Positions 22,979 to 32,059 of a DNA stretch of 64,000 bases are shown one piece after another. The stretch covers positions 1 to 64,000 of the forward strand of contig CACYQI010000003.1 in the NCBI GenBank assembly GCA_902776455.1, given 5' to 3'. Both the position numbers and the translations under genes were made by a program. The notes beneath the pieces are model-generated. The model did not search any database. It saw only the letters and a list, made by a program, of their open reading frames with translations, and was not told where the DNA came from. This DNA comes from an uncultured Bacteroidales bacterium (GTDB taxonomy: Bacteria > Bacteroidota > Bacteroidia > Bacteroidales > Bacteroidaceae). The first letter of the stretch is position 1; each line of letters opens with the position of its first letter.

Positions 22979-23899
22979 ATGCTCATCACTTCCAGATTCA
23001 ATCCCAAAGGCCTGCGGCTGCAACTGGTGTTGTTCCTGTTAGCACCTTTAGCCCTGTTTGCTCCTGCGCTTGGAAGCAGGAAGGACATCATTATCACCAT
23101 CGCGGTGATAGGTGTCATGATTGCCATTGCCGCCTGCATCTGGGCTTTCCTGTTGAAGACAATCACCGTCATGGACCAGGAACTGGAAGTGAAACACACC
23201 TGTCTGCCCTTCCTGAAGCGCTACTATCGGCTGGCAGAGTTCGACTCTTATATTATAGAAGAAGAAGGAATCCACGAGACGTTCTGCCTGCTCATCCAAG
23301 GGAAACGGGCCGTCAAGCTGTCGTCAAAAATCTACGAGAACTATGAGGAACTGAAGGAAGCGCTCTCGGTGGTCGGCCTCAAGGAATGGGGGACGGATAC
23401 CAATCGGGCAGTCGATTCGGTGTTTGCCAAGAGCCACCTCGCCGCCACTTTCTTTATGTTCCTCTCCGTCATGCTCTTTGTTGCCATTCCCATCATTGAG
23501 TATATCGAAGACGGACAAGTGACGATAAAGTCTTATTTCCTCTTGCTGATAGGCGGACTGATGTTTGTCCCCCTCTTCCTTTACGCGCTCTCCTGCTGCA
23601 AACGCCTCACCATCTGGCGCGGACATCTGGAGGTAAAGAGCCTGCTGACCCCGTGGAAGACGGACTACTACTCACTCGACGACTTCGACTTCGCCTTGGA
23701 GGTCATCACTCCCTCGCAGTTCGAGAAAGAGAAATCGCTGTGGCTCGTCCGCGACAACAAGCTGGCTCTCAGCATCCCAAAGAACGTCTATGCGAACTAC
23801 GACGTGTTGGAACACGCCATCGGCATCGTGCCTTCCGCCTCCATAGAGATGAACATTTTCAAGAAACTAACATGCCTTTTAGGCAAAAACATAGAGTGA
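22979..23899 (+). CDS. Duplicated two-domain membrane protein of unknown function
   Basis: 306 residues in two similar halves. Each has a pair of transmembrane segments (about 15-33 and 38-60; 153-175 and 185-205) followed by a ~90-residue soluble part of the same pattern: '(K)TITVMDQELEVKHTCLPFLKRYYRLAEFDSYII' and 'KRLTIWRGHLEVKSLLTPWKTDYYSLDDFDFAL'. Both end in 'SKIYENYEELKEAL' / 'KNVYANYDVLEHAI'. The soluble parts resemble bacterial PH-like domains by pattern only. It starts 9 bp after rmlB and may belong to its transcript. I do not recognise a characterised homologue. Confidence 0.7.
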   Translation: MLITSRFNPKGLRLQLVLFLLAPLALFAPALGSRKDIIITIAVIGVMIAIAACIWAFLLKTITVMDQELEVKHTCLPFLKRYYRLAEFDSYIIEEEGIHETFCLLIQGKRAVKLSSKIYENYEELKEALSVVGLKEWGTDTNRAVDSVFAKSHLAATFFMFLSVMLFVAIPIIEYIEDGQVTIKSYFLLLIGGLMFVPLFLYALSCCKRLTIWRGHLEVKSLLTPWKTDYYSLDDFDFALEVITPSQFEKEKSLWLVRDNKLALSIPKNVYANYDVLEHAIGIVPSASIEMNIFKKLTCLLGKNIE

Positions 23900-23934
23900 T
23901 AAAACAAATAAATAACTATAAAAACATTAAAGCT

Positions 23935-25062
23935 ATGATGACTCGTATTCAAACACGACTGAAAGCAATGCTGACAGCAGCGCTTCTCACAACCGCCCTC
24001 ACCGCTTCTGCACAGGAGGTTTCCGAGAACTATCTTTCCTACCCCCAAGGCTTCATCGGCCTGCAAGGAGGCGGACAGCTCACCTTCTCCAACTACAACA
24101 ACTGGAAATACATTACGCCCACAGCCAGCATCAGCGCGGGTGTACACTTCACGCCCGTCATCGGAGCACGACTCCACTTCAACGGCGTTTGGGACAAAGG
24201 CAGCCTCGGCTACGACACAGACGCAAGCTACAAATACAAATACCTGAACTCCAACCTCGACCTCATGGTCAACATGGTCAACCTCATTGCTAAGGGCGAC
24301 TACCATCCCGTGAACGTCTATCTCATCGGCGGCGTGGGCCTCGCCTACACATGGGGCAACGGAACAGCCTACGAGCACAAGCTTCCCCTCGCTTACGAAC
24401 ACGGTCGTCTGGGACACAACTTCCGCGTCGGCACCATGCTCGACGTGAAGGTGGCCCGCAACTGGAGCGTCAACCTCGAAGTAGCTGCCAACAGCCACAA
24501 CGACCGCTTCAATAGCAAGTACAGCGGCAGCGACGACTGGCAGCTCACAGCACAACTCGGCGTAGCATTCAAGTTCGGCAAGAAGGCCAAAAAGCCCGTC
24601 GTGGAAGAGATTTGGGAGACACGTGTTGACACCATTTGGTACGACGATGCCGTGTTCACACCCGAAGTGGAAGACGGAAAAGCCACATGGAACGTGTTCT
24701 ACAAGATACGCGAGAGCGACTTCGAGGCCGACGAGCAGCTGGCCGCCATCGGCGCTTTCCTGAAGGACCACCGCGATTGCAAAGTCGATATCAAGTCGTA
24801 TGCTGACGTGCAGACAGGCAACCCCAAGATTAACATGGAGTACTCTAAGCAGCGCTGCGAGAAGGCTGTGAAGGCTCTGACCGATGCCGGTGTGCCCGCT
24901 TCCTCCATTACGGCAAACTACTACGGCGACACAGTACAGCCCTTCGCCGAGAACGACAAGAACCGCGTCAGCATCATTGTCGCAACAGGCCTGAAGGATG
25001 TCAACCTGAAGAACATGGTGAAGAAGTTCAAGACAAAGGAGGTACGGTATCGCGTACAGTAA
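23935..25062 (+). CDS. OmpA family outer-membrane protein (first of tandem pair)
   Basis: A 375-residue protein. Signal peptide about residues 1-23 (ending ALTASAQ), N-terminal beta-barrel of about 180 residues ('GFIGLQGGGQLTFSNYNNWK' to 'LTAQLGVAFKFGKK'), then an OmpA-like peptidoglycan-binding domain ('LAAIGAFLKDHRDCKVDIKSYADVQTG', 'YSKQRCEKAVKALTDAGV', 'NDKNRVSIIVA'). It tethers the outer membrane to the cell wall. Of the two adjacent ATGs (23935, 23938) the first is taken. The canonical 'GHTD..G' of OmpA reads 'SYADVQTG', a divergence that may affect diaminopimelate binding. The downstream paralogue is clearly homologous. Confidence 0.88.
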   Translation: MMTRIQTRLKAMLTAALLTTALTASAQEVSENYLSYPQGFIGLQGGGQLTFSNYNNWKYITPTASISAGVHFTPVIGARLHFNGVWDKGSLGYDTDASYKYKYLNSNLDLMVNMVNLIAKGDYHPVNVYLIGGVGLAYTWGNGTAYEHKLPLAYEHGRLGHNFRVGTMLDVKVARNWSVNLEVAANSHNDRFNSKYSGSDDWQLTAQLGVAFKFGKKAKKPVVEEIWETRVDTIWYDDAVFTPEVEDGKATWNVFYKIRESDFEADEQLAAIGAFLKDHRDCKVDIKSYADVQTGNPKINMEYSKQRCEKAVKALTDAGVPASSITANYYGDTVQPFAENDKNRVSIIVATGLKDVNLKNMVKKFKTKEVRYRVQ

Positions 25063-25076
25063 AGAGAATAATTGCG

Positions 25077-26294
25077 ATGAACAAGCAAAAGACATTGAAA
25101 ACTATTCAGATGTGGGTGGCTGCTGTGCTGGCTGGGGTGCTTTGCACAGCGGCTCTCACGGCATCGGCACAGGAGGGGAGGTCGGAAGAATACGTCTCCT
25201 ATCCGCAAGCATTCATTAGCCTGCAGGCCGGAGGGCAGACTACTTTCACGGACTACAACAACTGGAAGCTCTTCACCCCTACGGCAAGCATCGGCGTGGG
25301 CGTTCACTTCACGCCCGTCATCGGCGCACGCCTTCACGTCAACGGCATTTGGAACAAGAGCGCCATCTGCACGGAATCCGTGGATGAGAAGTTCAAGTAC
25401 AAGTATGCCACAGCAGACCTCGACGTGATGCTCAACATGGTCAACCTCATTGCGAAGGGCAACTACCACCCGCTGAACGTTTACCTCATCGGCGGTGTCG
25501 GCATCAACTACGCCTGGGACAACGATGATGTGCCGGCCCTGAGAAGCTACATCGCGACGATAGACGGCAGGAACCGCCTGACGCACAACTACCGTATCGG
25601 CACGATGCTCGACGTGAGGGTTGCTCCTAACTGGAGCGTCAACCTCGAAGTAGCCGGCAATAGCCTCGGCGACCGCTTCAACAGTAAGAACAGCGGCTCG
25701 AGCGACTGGCAGCTGACGGCACAGGTGGGCGTGACTTACAGGTTCGGCAAAGCGCTGAGACTAAAGAGTTCCAAGAAGGAAGCCGACGTTGCTGTCGTAG
25801 AGCCAGCTGCACTCGCCATCGCCTCCGAGCCTACGCCTGCCAGCACAAGCACAGAGGTCGTAAAGCCCGAAACGAAGCCAGCACCGGCTCCTACGCCGAA
25901 GCCTGAACCGCAAGCGGCACCGGCGCCCGCACCGGCAAAGCCTGCTGTGACGGCACCGAAGGACATCAGCCGCAACATCTTCTTCGACATTCGCGAGGCA
26001 ACGATTACTCCGACGGAACAGGTGAAGCTTGCCGAGGTGGCTAAGTGGCTCAAGGAGAACCCTTCGGCCAAGGTGACTGTGACGGGCTATGCCGACCGCG
26101 AGACGGGGACGGCAACCATCAATTCCCGCCTCTCCAGGCAGAGGGCCGAGACCGTCGCAAAGGAGCTGACGAAGAAGTATGGCATCAAGGCAAGCCGCAT
26201 CGCCACGAAGTCGAAAGGCGACACCGAACAGCCTTTCACCGACAACGACATGAACCGCGTCAGTATCGTCGTAGCTAACGTCGATGGCGACTAA
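25077..26294 (+). CDS. OmpA family outer-membrane protein (second of tandem pair)
   Basis: 405 residues, 14 bp after its paralogue. Signal peptide ending 'LTASAQ', barrel domain with the same strands ('AFISLQAGGQTTFTDYNNWKLFTPTASIGVGVHFTPVIGARL' in two pieces), a Pro/Ala-rich linker (about residues 262-298, PAPAPTPKPEPQ...), and an OmpA-like domain with 'VTVTGYADRETGTATINSRLSRQRAETVAKEL' in order and 'NDMNRVSIVVA'. The linker is absent from the first copy. The pair probably arose by duplication and is co-transcribed. A family-B array and a family-C element follow. Confidence 0.9.
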   Translation: MNKQKTLKTIQMWVAAVLAGVLCTAALTASAQEGRSEEYVSYPQAFISLQAGGQTTFTDYNNWKLFTPTASIGVGVHFTPVIGARLHVNGIWNKSAICTESVDEKFKYKYATADLDVMLNMVNLIAKGNYHPLNVYLIGGVGINYAWDNDDVPALRSYIATIDGRNRLTHNYRIGTMLDVRVAPNWSVNLEVAGNSLGDRFNSKNSGSSDWQLTAQVGVTYRFGKALRLKSSKKEADVAVVEPAALAIASEPTPASTSTEVVKPETKPAPAPTPKPEPQAAPAPAPAKPAVTAPKDISRNIFFDIREATITPTEQVKLAEVAKWLKENPSAKVTVTGYADRETGTATINSRLSRQRAETVAKELTKKYGIKASRIATKSKGDTEQPFTDNDMNRVSIVVANVDGD

Positions 26295-26345
26295 GGTAAA
26301 GAAAACGAAGATTTTATAGCTGAGGACAACGCCTTTCAAGGGGGG

Positions 26346-26458
26346 TCGTTTCACACTCCACGAAGCATCGGCTCACACTCCACGGAGCATCGGCTTACAC
26401 TCCACGGAGCATCGGCTTACACTCCACGGAGCATCGGCTTACACTCCACGGAGCATCG
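26346..26458. repeat. CTCCACGGAG array, family B, copy 3
   Basis: Five CACTCCACGGAGCATCGGCTTA-type units (first with CTCCACGAAG) lie 50 bp after the second ompA-like gene. Confidence 0.85.
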
Positions 26459-26557
26459 AACACACCGTTGTGCCTACCGCCTGCGCCCCGCCAGCAGCAA
26501 GGAAGCACAACAGCAGCAGGCACCTCCACACAAAAGCAGTCTTATACATTATTATAT

Positions 26558-26876
26558 ATTGTTGTCCGGGGAATAAGTACCGACGGTGCGAGAGACTACA
26601 GACAGGGGTGTAAACCCCCGGAACAAGTGCATCAACAAAGCTAAGCCCTGAAAGGGTGATAGAATATCTAACTTGTTCAATAACAACTTGCTTAGGTCTC
26701 TGTCGCCCCCTCGGGGCTTTCTCTGTCGTTGTACCTTTACCGGGGGTTAGCACCCCCGTCTGTGGTCTTTCGTCCCTTCGGGACTTTAGAGAAAGCCCCC
26801 ATGAACTACTTTTCAGCAGAAAAGCCAAATAATAGGCGCATAAATAGAGGTGCTCTTGATTTTCCGTGGACAGCAT
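26558..26876. mobile_element. MITE-like palindromic element, family C, copy 3
   Basis: 319 bp with ends ATTGTTGTCCGGGGAATAAG and ATTTTCCGTGGACAGCAT. It has the same internal stems and the tail block AATAGGCGCATAA.TAGAGGTGCTCT seen in copies 4 and 5. The surrounding spacer 26295-27035 holds this, the family-B array and the promoter of the toxin-antitoxin pair; nothing else was seen. Confidence 0.82.
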
Positions 26877-26974
26877 TTATTATTATATTGTAGTTTCTGG
26901 CTAAGGGAAAACCCATTCCCGACGGCAAATTTACGGAAAAGCGAGAGAAGAACCACATTTATTTACGACATATC

Positions 26975-27006
26975 GTTGGATGGTAAGGAATAAAAGCGTA
27001 ACTTTG
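26975..27006 (+). promoter_or_regulatory. Promoter of the toxin-antitoxin pair
   Basis: TAACTTTG at 26999-27006, with TTGG about 20 bp upstream. The antitoxin start lies 30 bp downstream. An autoregulatory operator is likely in this region by analogy but no clear palindrome was read. Confidence 0.6.
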
Positions 27007-27035
27007 CCCACGGAAACAGGAAAAAGGAAAGAACT

Positions 27036-27275
27036 ATGAATGCCGTGTCCCTCAACAACCTTTGGAACTATCTGCAAGGCCTCTCCCTCACTCGCGCCAA
27101 CCAGCGCTGGCTGGGAGAAAGGCTCATAGAACAGGCTTCAAAAGAAATGTCCCTTCCTCAGTCAGAGCATGACAGTATTCTTGCGGGGCTTGATACAGCC
27201 TTCAAAGAAGGTAAACTGGCACAGGAAGGAAAGCTGAAAGGTCGTCCATTAGCAGAGCTACTCAATGAGATATAG
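27036..27275 (+). CDS. Antitoxin of a RelE-type module
   Basis: A 79-residue small acidic-to-neutral protein: 'LWNYLQGLSLTRANQRWLGERLIEQAS', then a C-terminal region 'GLDTAFKEGKLAQEGKLKGRPLAELLNEI'. No named DNA-binding motif is certain. Its identity rests on overlapping (11 bp) and preceding a RelE-like toxin gene, the usual antitoxin-first order. The C-terminal part is of the kind that wraps the toxin. Confidence 0.75.
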   Translation: MNAVSLNNLWNYLQGLSLTRANQRWLGERLIEQASKEMSLPQSEHDSILAGLDTAFKEGKLAQEGKLKGRPLAELLNEI

Positions 27276-27606
27276 TTTCACCACATATCCAACCTTTGAC
27301 AGAGAGCTGAAGAGACTGGCTAAGAAGTATAAGTCTCTGAAAGAGGATATGCTTGCCTTCGTTCAGGAGATAGAACAGAATCCCCGTGCAGGCACAGAGC
27401 TTGGAAACAACATCTACAAGTATCGCCTTTCCATTGCCTCGAAAGGAAAGGGGAAAAGTGGAGGCGGACGAATCATTACAATGAACATCCTTCTCACAGA
27501 AGATGAGAAAGAAATAGGCCTTCTCTATATCTATGACAAGTCTGAACGAAGCAATATCACAGACAAAGAAATAAAGGAACTGATACGGAAGAACGGTCTG
27601 ATATAA
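27265..27606 (+). CDS. RelE/ParE-superfamily toxin
   Basis: A 113-residue protein with 'TYPTFDRELKRLAKKYKSLKEDMLAFVQEIEQNPRAGTELGNNIYKYRLSIASKGKGKSGGGRIIT' and 'IGLLYIYDKSERSNITDKEIKELI', the layout of RelE-fold mRNA interferases (helix pair, then beta-sheet with basic residues). Its ATG lies within the antitoxin's last codons (ATGAGATATAG), so translation is coupled. It probably cleaves mRNA on the ribosome when freed; a gyrase-poisoning ParE role is not excluded. The pair lies between a repeat field and alaS. Confidence 0.85.
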   Translation: MRYSFTTYPTFDRELKRLAKKYKSLKEDMLAFVQEIEQNPRAGTELGNNIYKYRLSIASKGKGKSGGGRIITMNILLTEDEKEIGLLYIYDKSERSNITDKEIKELIRKNGLI

Positions 27607-27645
27607 GACATAATACTTATCGGTCATTTCGCAGACATGCTCCAT

Positions 27646-27687
27646 AAACAGTCAAGCCGCTCCTTTTGAGGAACGGCTTGACTGTTT
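27646..27687. terminator. Bidirectional terminator between toxin gene and alaS
   Basis: AAACAGTCAAGCCGCTCC, a short TTTTG loop, and AGGAACGGCTTGACTGTTT form a near-perfect stem flanked by A's on the left and T's on the right. It serves the converging toxin-antitoxin and alaS transcripts. Confidence 0.85.
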
Positions 27688-27707
27688 GTGCTTCGACTGA
27701 TGCTGTG

Positions 27708-30389
27708 TTATGCCGTGAGCAACTCAATGAGCTTCTCCACAGCGGCGTGGATGCCTTCGACGTTCTTGCCGCCAGCTGTGGCGAAATGAGGCTGTCCGCC
27801 GCCACCGCCCTGCATGAGCTTGGCGGCCTCGCGGATGTTCTTGCCGATGTTCACGCCTGCTGCTACGGCGCTGTCCGAAGCGGCGGCCGTGAGGAGAGGC
27901 TTGCCCTCGGCCACGGAACCTATCACGACGATGCTGTTCTCCACCTCGGCGCGAAGCTGGAAGGCGATGTCCTTGACGTACTCCGCACTCAGCGGCGTGA
28001 TGGCAGTCAGCACGTTGAAACCATTGATTTGTTTCTGCTTGGCAAGCATCTGCTTCTTCAGGTCGGCCGCCTTCTCGCGCATGGCTTCCTCCACTTGCTT
28101 GCGCAGTTCGGCATTGTCGCTGATGGCTTTTTGGATGGTGCCTACGAGGTCGGGAGCATTGTTGAAGAGGCTGCGGAGGCCGTTCAGCGTGTCCTGCAGT
28201 CTGTCCATCTGTTCCTCAACGGCTTTGCCTGTGATGGCTTCGATGCGACGCACGCCTGCTGCCACGCTGCTTTCGGACAGGATGCGGACCATTCCGATGC
28301 AGCCTGTGCTGCTGGCATGGCAGCCGCCGCAGAACTCAACGCTCGAGCCGAACTGGATGACGCGCACCTTGTCGCCGTACTTCTCGCCGAAGAGGGCAAT
28401 GGCGCCCAGCTTCTTAGCCTCCTCGATGGGCGTGTCCCTGTACTCCTGCAAAGGCAGGTTCTGGCGGATGCGCTCATTGACAAGGTGTTCCACCTCACGT
28501 ATCTGTTCGGGACTCACCTTTTCGAAGTGCGAGAAGTCGAAGCGAAGGTAGTCGGGCGTAACGAGTGAGCCTTTCTGCTCCACATGGTCGCCGAGCACTT
28601 CCTTGAGTGCCTGGTCGAGGAGGTGAGTACAGGTATGGTTGGCTTCGATAGCGCGGCGGCGTTCCACATCGACGCATGCCATGAACTCTGCCGCAGGGTT
28701 CTGCGGGATGCGCTCCAGCAAGTGAACGCTCACGCCGTTCTCCTTCTTCGTGTCGATGACCTTGATGGTCTCCTGCTCGTTGCAGATGACGCCCGAGTCG
28801 CCTACTTCGCCGCCCATCTCTCCATAGAAGGGCGTCTGGTCGAAGATAGCTTCATAGACGACGCCCTTCTTCTGTTTCACCTCGCGATACTTGACGATGT
28901 GGCAGGTGTATTCCGTGTAGTCGTAGCCCACAAACTTCTGTTCTGATTGACCATTGACCATTGACGATTGACCATTTTCTTCGCTGCCGGAATGGTCAAT
29001 GGTCAATGATGAATGGTCAATGATGTGCCAGTCTCCTGCCTCCACCTGTGCGGCGTTGCGGGCACGCTCCTTTTGTTTCTGCATCTCGACGTTGAAGCCT
29101 GCCTCATCGACCGTAAGACCGTTCTCGCGACAAATGAGTTCTGTGAGGTCCAACGGGAAGCCGTAGGTGTCGAAGAGCGTGAAGGCTTTCTCGCCGGCTA
29201 TCTCTGTCTTGCCGGCTGCCTTTGCCTCTTTCATCACGCCGTCGAGCAGGCGGATGCCCGTCTCGAGTGTGCGGAGGAAGCTTTCCTCCTCTTCCTTCAT
29301 CACCTTCGTAATGAGGTCCTTCTGCCCTTCGAGTTCGGGATAGGTGGCTCCCATCTCCTGAATCAGGACGGGCAGCAGGCGATAGATGAAGGCTTGCTTC
29401 TGTCCGAGGAAGGTATAGGCGTAGCGTACGGCACGGCGCAGGATGCGGCGGATGACGTAGCCTGCCTTAGCGTTGCCCGGCAGCTGCCCGTCGGCGATGC
29501 TGAAGGCAATGGTGCGCAGATGGTCGGCCACTACTCTCATAGCGACATCGATGTCCTCCTTCTCGCCATAACGGAAGCCGCTGAGGTCGCCGATGGCTTT
29601 GATGATGGGCTGGAAGACGTCGGTGTCGTAGTTGGAGTGCTTGCCCTGTATGGCGCGGACGAGGCGTTCGAAGCCCATGCCGGTGTCGATGACGTTCATG
29701 CCGAGCGGCTCGAGGTGTCCGTCGGCCTTGCGCTCGTACTGCATGAAGACGATGTTCCAGATCTCGATGACCTGCGGGTCGTCCTTGTTGACGAGTTCGC
29801 GTCCAGGCACTTTGGCCTTCTCTTCTGCCGAGCGGCTATCGAGGTGTATCTCAGAACAGGGTCCGCATGGACCCGTATCGCCCATTTCCCAGAAGTTGTC
29901 GTGCTTGTTGCCGTTGATGATGTGGTCGGCAGGAACGTGCTTCAGCCAGTAGCCTGCGGCTTCGTCGTCGCGGGCGAGGCCTTCTTCGGGAGAGCCTTCG
30001 AAGACGGTGACATAGAGGTCTTTGGGGTCGAGCTTCAGCACATCTACGAGGTACTCCCACGCCATGTCGATAGCTCCTTCCTTGAAGTAGTCGCCAAACG
30101 ACCAGTTGCCGAGCATCTCGAACATGGTGTGGTGGTAGGTGTCATGCCCCACTTCCTCCAGGTCGTTGTGCTTTCCGCTGACGCGCAGACACTTCTGGCT
30201 GTCGGCACGCCGGCGGGGTTCGGGGTCGCGAGTGCCGAGAATGATGTCCTTCCACTGGTTCATACCCGCGTTGGTGAACATCAGTGTTGGGTCATCTTTC
30301 ACTACCATAGGTGCTGAGGGAACTATCTTGTGTCCCTTCGACTCGAAGTATTTCAGGAACGAGTCGCGTATTTCATTTGCTGACATCAT
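27708..30389 (-). CDS. alaS: Alanyl-tRNA synthetase
   Basis: An 893-residue class II synthetase that charges tRNA-Ala. Start [29 protein letters not shown]; catalytic-core '[11 protein letters not shown]' and '[13 protein letters not shown]'; editing-domain zinc residues in '[14 protein letters not shown]' and '[10 protein letters not shown]'; C-terminal DHHA1-like end '[16 protein letters not shown]'. Residues about 456-482 ('[26 protein letters not shown]') between the tRNA-recognition and editing domains are encoded by a heptamer palindrome and are an in-frame insertion. The gene is monocistronic, with its own promoter and a shared terminator. Confidence 0.97.
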   Translation of the reverse strand: MMSANEIRDSFLKYFESKGHKIVPSAPMVVKDDPTLMFTNAGMNQWKDIILGTRDPEPRRRADSQKCLRVSGKHNDLEEVGHDTYHHTMFEMLGNWSFGDYFKEGAIDMAWEYLVDVLKLDPKDLYVTVFEGSPEEGLARDDEAAGYWLKHVPADHIINGNKHDNFWEMGDTGPCGPCSEIHLDSRSAEEKAKVPGRELVNKDDPQVIEIWNIVFMQYERKADGHLEPLGMNVIDTGMGFERLVRAIQGKHSNYDTDVFQPIIKAIGDLSGFRYGEKEDIDVAMRVVADHLRTIAFSIADGQLPGNAKAGYVIRRILRRAVRYAYTFLGQKQAFIYRLLPVLIQEMGATYPELEGQKDLITKVMKEEEESFLRTLETGIRLLDGVMKEAKAAGKTEIAGEKAFTLFDTYGFPLDLTELICRENGLTVDEAGFNVEMQKQKERARNAAQVEAGDWHIIDHSSLTIDHSGSEENGQSSMVNGQSEQKFVGYDYTEYTCHIVKYREVKQKKGVVYEAIFDQTPFYGEMGGEVGDSGVICNEQETIKVIDTKKENGVSVHLLERIPQNPAAEFMACVDVERRRAIEANHTCTHLLDQALKEVLGDHVEQKGSLVTPDYLRFDFSHFEKVSPEQIREVEHLVNERIRQNLPLQEYRDTPIEEAKKLGAIALFGEKYGDKVRVIQFGSSVEFCGGCHASSTGCIGMVRILSESSVAAGVRRIEAITGKAVEEQMDRLQDTLNGLRSLFNNAPDLVGTIQKAISDNAELRKQVEEAMREKAADLKKQMLAKQKQINGFNVLTAITPLSAEYVKDIAFQLRAEVENSIVVIGSVAEGKPLLTAAASDSAVAAGVNIGKNIREAAKLMQGGGGGQPHFATAGGKNVEGIHAAVEKLIELLTA
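28945..29024. repeat. In-frame heptamer palindrome inside alaS
   Basis: Left: GATTGACCATTGACCATTGA and another TTGACC copy. Right: ATGGTCAATGGTCAATGATG and another GGTCAATG copy. The halves are mutually inverted, about 20 nt apart, and built on the heptamer ATTGACC. They encode alternating S-M-V-N-G-Q and I-I-D-H-S-S type residues without stops. Confidence 0.85.
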
Positions 30390-30472
30390 GTGATTTACTA
30401 TTTAAAGATTTACTATTTACGATTTAAGTGTTTTGTGTTTCCAATTTATTGAATAATGTGATAAATTGCCTG

Positions 30473-30480
30473 CAAATGTA
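30473..30480 (-). promoter_or_regulatory. Promoter -7 box of alaS
   Basis: TACATTTG on the minus strand (complement of 30473-30480), about 85 bp before the alaS start. The leader contains TAAATCG/ATTTACT heptamer-like repeats. Confidence 0.6.
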
Positions 30481-30510
30481 CGAAATTATTATGAATTATA
30501 CGTTATGAGT

Positions 30511-30541
30511 TTTGATTTTTGACATTAATTTTATACTTTTG
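30511..30541 (+). promoter_or_regulatory. Promoter of the MerR-like regulator
   Basis: TTTG at 30511-30514 and TACTTTTG at 30534-30541 with 19 bp between. It is divergent from alaS. Confidence 0.75.
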
Positions 30542-30587
30542 CAACGGAATTGTGAATTATGAATTATAAATAATGTGTTAATTCAGC

Positions 30588-30932
30588 ATGGCATACAACC
30601 CGAACAAAGAGCTTAGGAAATACTACGGCATAGCCGAAGTGGCGGAGCAATTCAATGTGGCAGAGTCGCTGCTGCGCTACTGGGAAAAGGAGTTCCCCAA
30701 CATCAAGCCTCGCAAGAGCGGCAGGGGCGTGCGTCAATACACGAAGGAAGACATCGAAGAGGTGCGCATCGTCTATAACCTGCTCAAGGTGAGGGGCATG
30801 AAGATTGCTGCAGCCAAGGCTGTGCTGAGCAAGAACCGCAAGGCCGCAAGCGATGCTTCCGAAATCATCAACCGCCTGCAGTCCGTCCGCACCGAACTGC
30901 AGGAAATCAGTCGCGAACTGGGAGAACTGTAG
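30588..30932 (+). CDS. MerR family transcriptional regulator
   Basis: A 114-residue protein with an N-terminal MerR-type winged helix: 'YYGIAEVAEQFNVAESLLRYWEKEFPNIKPRKSGRGVRQYTKEDIEEVRIVYNLL' (in two helices and wing), then a short coiled region 'IINRLQSVRTELQEISRELGEL' for dimerisation. No metal- or ligand-binding C-terminal domain is present, as in the small MerR-like proteins widely found in Bacteroidetes. The target is unknown. Transcribed away from alaS; repeats follow the stop. Confidence 0.9.
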   Translation: MAYNPNKELRKYYGIAEVAEQFNVAESLLRYWEKEFPNIKPRKSGRGVRQYTKEDIEEVRIVYNLLKVRGMKIAAAKAVLSKNRKAASDASEIINRLQSVRTELQEISRELGEL

Positions 30933-30978
30933 CGGCTGGCTGCCGTCCGAAGACTTTTTCGCAGTAGTCGATAGAGCC

Positions 30979-31118
30979 TACCCGCGGCTCCCCTACCCTC
31001 GAAGGGAAAAAGACCCCTCCCAGCCTCCCCTTAAAGGGGAGGGGCTGAGAGATTAGCAGTGAAGCCTACCCGCGGCTCCCCTACCCTCGAAGGGGAGGGG
31101 ATGGGGGTGGGGACTCAT
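30979..31118. repeat. Family-A intergenic cluster
   Basis: CTACCCGCGGCTCCCCTACC with CTCGAAGGG occurs twice (30979 and 31066). Between them lies AAAGACCCCTCCCAGCCTCC with core CCCCTTAAAGGGG, and at the right end GGGGATGGGGGTGGGG. The blocks are the arms and cores of family A in partial and rearranged order. Confidence 0.75.
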
Positions 31119-31195
31119 TCCGAAAGAAACAAAGAAGAAGGTCTGGCAGGGAGACCAAACAGCAGTACTTTGACAAAGCAACAAGGAGTGCGAAT

Positions 31196-31307
31196 CTACG
31201 CTTGCTGGAGAATCGGCCCACACTCCACGGAGAATCGGCCTACACTCCACGGAGAATCGGCCTACACTCCACGGAGAATCGGGCCACACTCCACGGAGCG
31301 TAAAACC
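31196..31307. repeat. CTCCACGGAG array, family B, copy 4
   Basis: TACGCTTGCTGGAGAATCGG, then four CACTCCACGGAGAATCGGCC units, ending GGAGCGTAAAACCCC. It is downstream of the MerR-like gene. Confidence 0.85.
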
Positions 31308-31487
31308 CCACCCGCTGGGCTGATGGGTTTCACCCCGTCTTTAATAAACAGAAACGGCTGAATATCAATAGACAGGGACAATGGACAGCGAATGTCGGAA
31401 GCACAAGTCCTAATGCCCAGTTATTGGCGTCGGAGGGAAACAAGCACCAAGCGAAAGGGCGACAGAACATGTTATTGTCTTTTCATT

Positions 31488-31807
31488 ATTGTTGTCCGCT
31501 AAATAAGCGCCGAGGGCGCGAAAGAACACAGACGGGGGTGAAACCCCCGGGACAAAGTAGTAGAACAATAGTAAGCCCTAAAGGGGCGACAGAAAGCCCA
31601 ATTGGTTTGGGACCAGCATATTAAAGAACTCTGTCGCCCCCTCGGGGCTTTCTCTTTCGTTGTACCTTTACTGGGGGTTTACACCCCCGTCTGTGGTCTT
31701 TCGTCTCTTCGAGACTTAAGGTAAGCCCCCATGAGCTGCTTTTCGTCAGGAAAGCCGAATAATAGGCGCATAAGTAGAGGTGCTCTGGATTTTCCCCGGA
31801 CAACAAT
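31488..31807. mobile_element. MITE-like palindromic element, family C, copy 4
   Basis: 320 bp; left end ATTGTTGTCCGCTAAATAAG, right end GATTTTCCCCGGACAACAAT. The terminal 11 bp (ATTGTTGTCCG / CGGACAACAAT) are exact inverted repeats, the clearest ends among the five copies. The internal stems are as in copy 1. Confidence 0.87.
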
Positions 31808-31834
31808 ATTTTTTATCGGCAGGTTGAATACCCT

Positions 31835-32025
31835 GTCGTTCGGTCGGATTTGCAATCCGAAAGCATGTGTCCGCATGGGCGGCATCTATCTGCCCGACCT
31901 GTCGTTCGGTCGGATTTGCAATCCGACCGCATGGAGTACAGGGATTTGCAATCCCGAAAGTCCCTTAATGCCGGCATTACAAATGCCTATATTCGCTTCT
32001 GGCTGATTGCAAATCCGCCAGAACA
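31835..32025. repeat. GGATTTGCAATCC palindrome cluster
   Basis: GTCGTTCGGTCGGATTTGCA followed by ATCCGA occurs twice (about 31833 and 31899). A third GGGATTTGCAATCCC and a related ATTGCAAATCC follow. These are short hairpin-forming palindromes of a type frequent between Bacteroidetes genes. Confidence 0.7.
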
Positions 32026-32059
32026 GGAAGGGACAAGCACCTCAGATGCATATTCCTTC

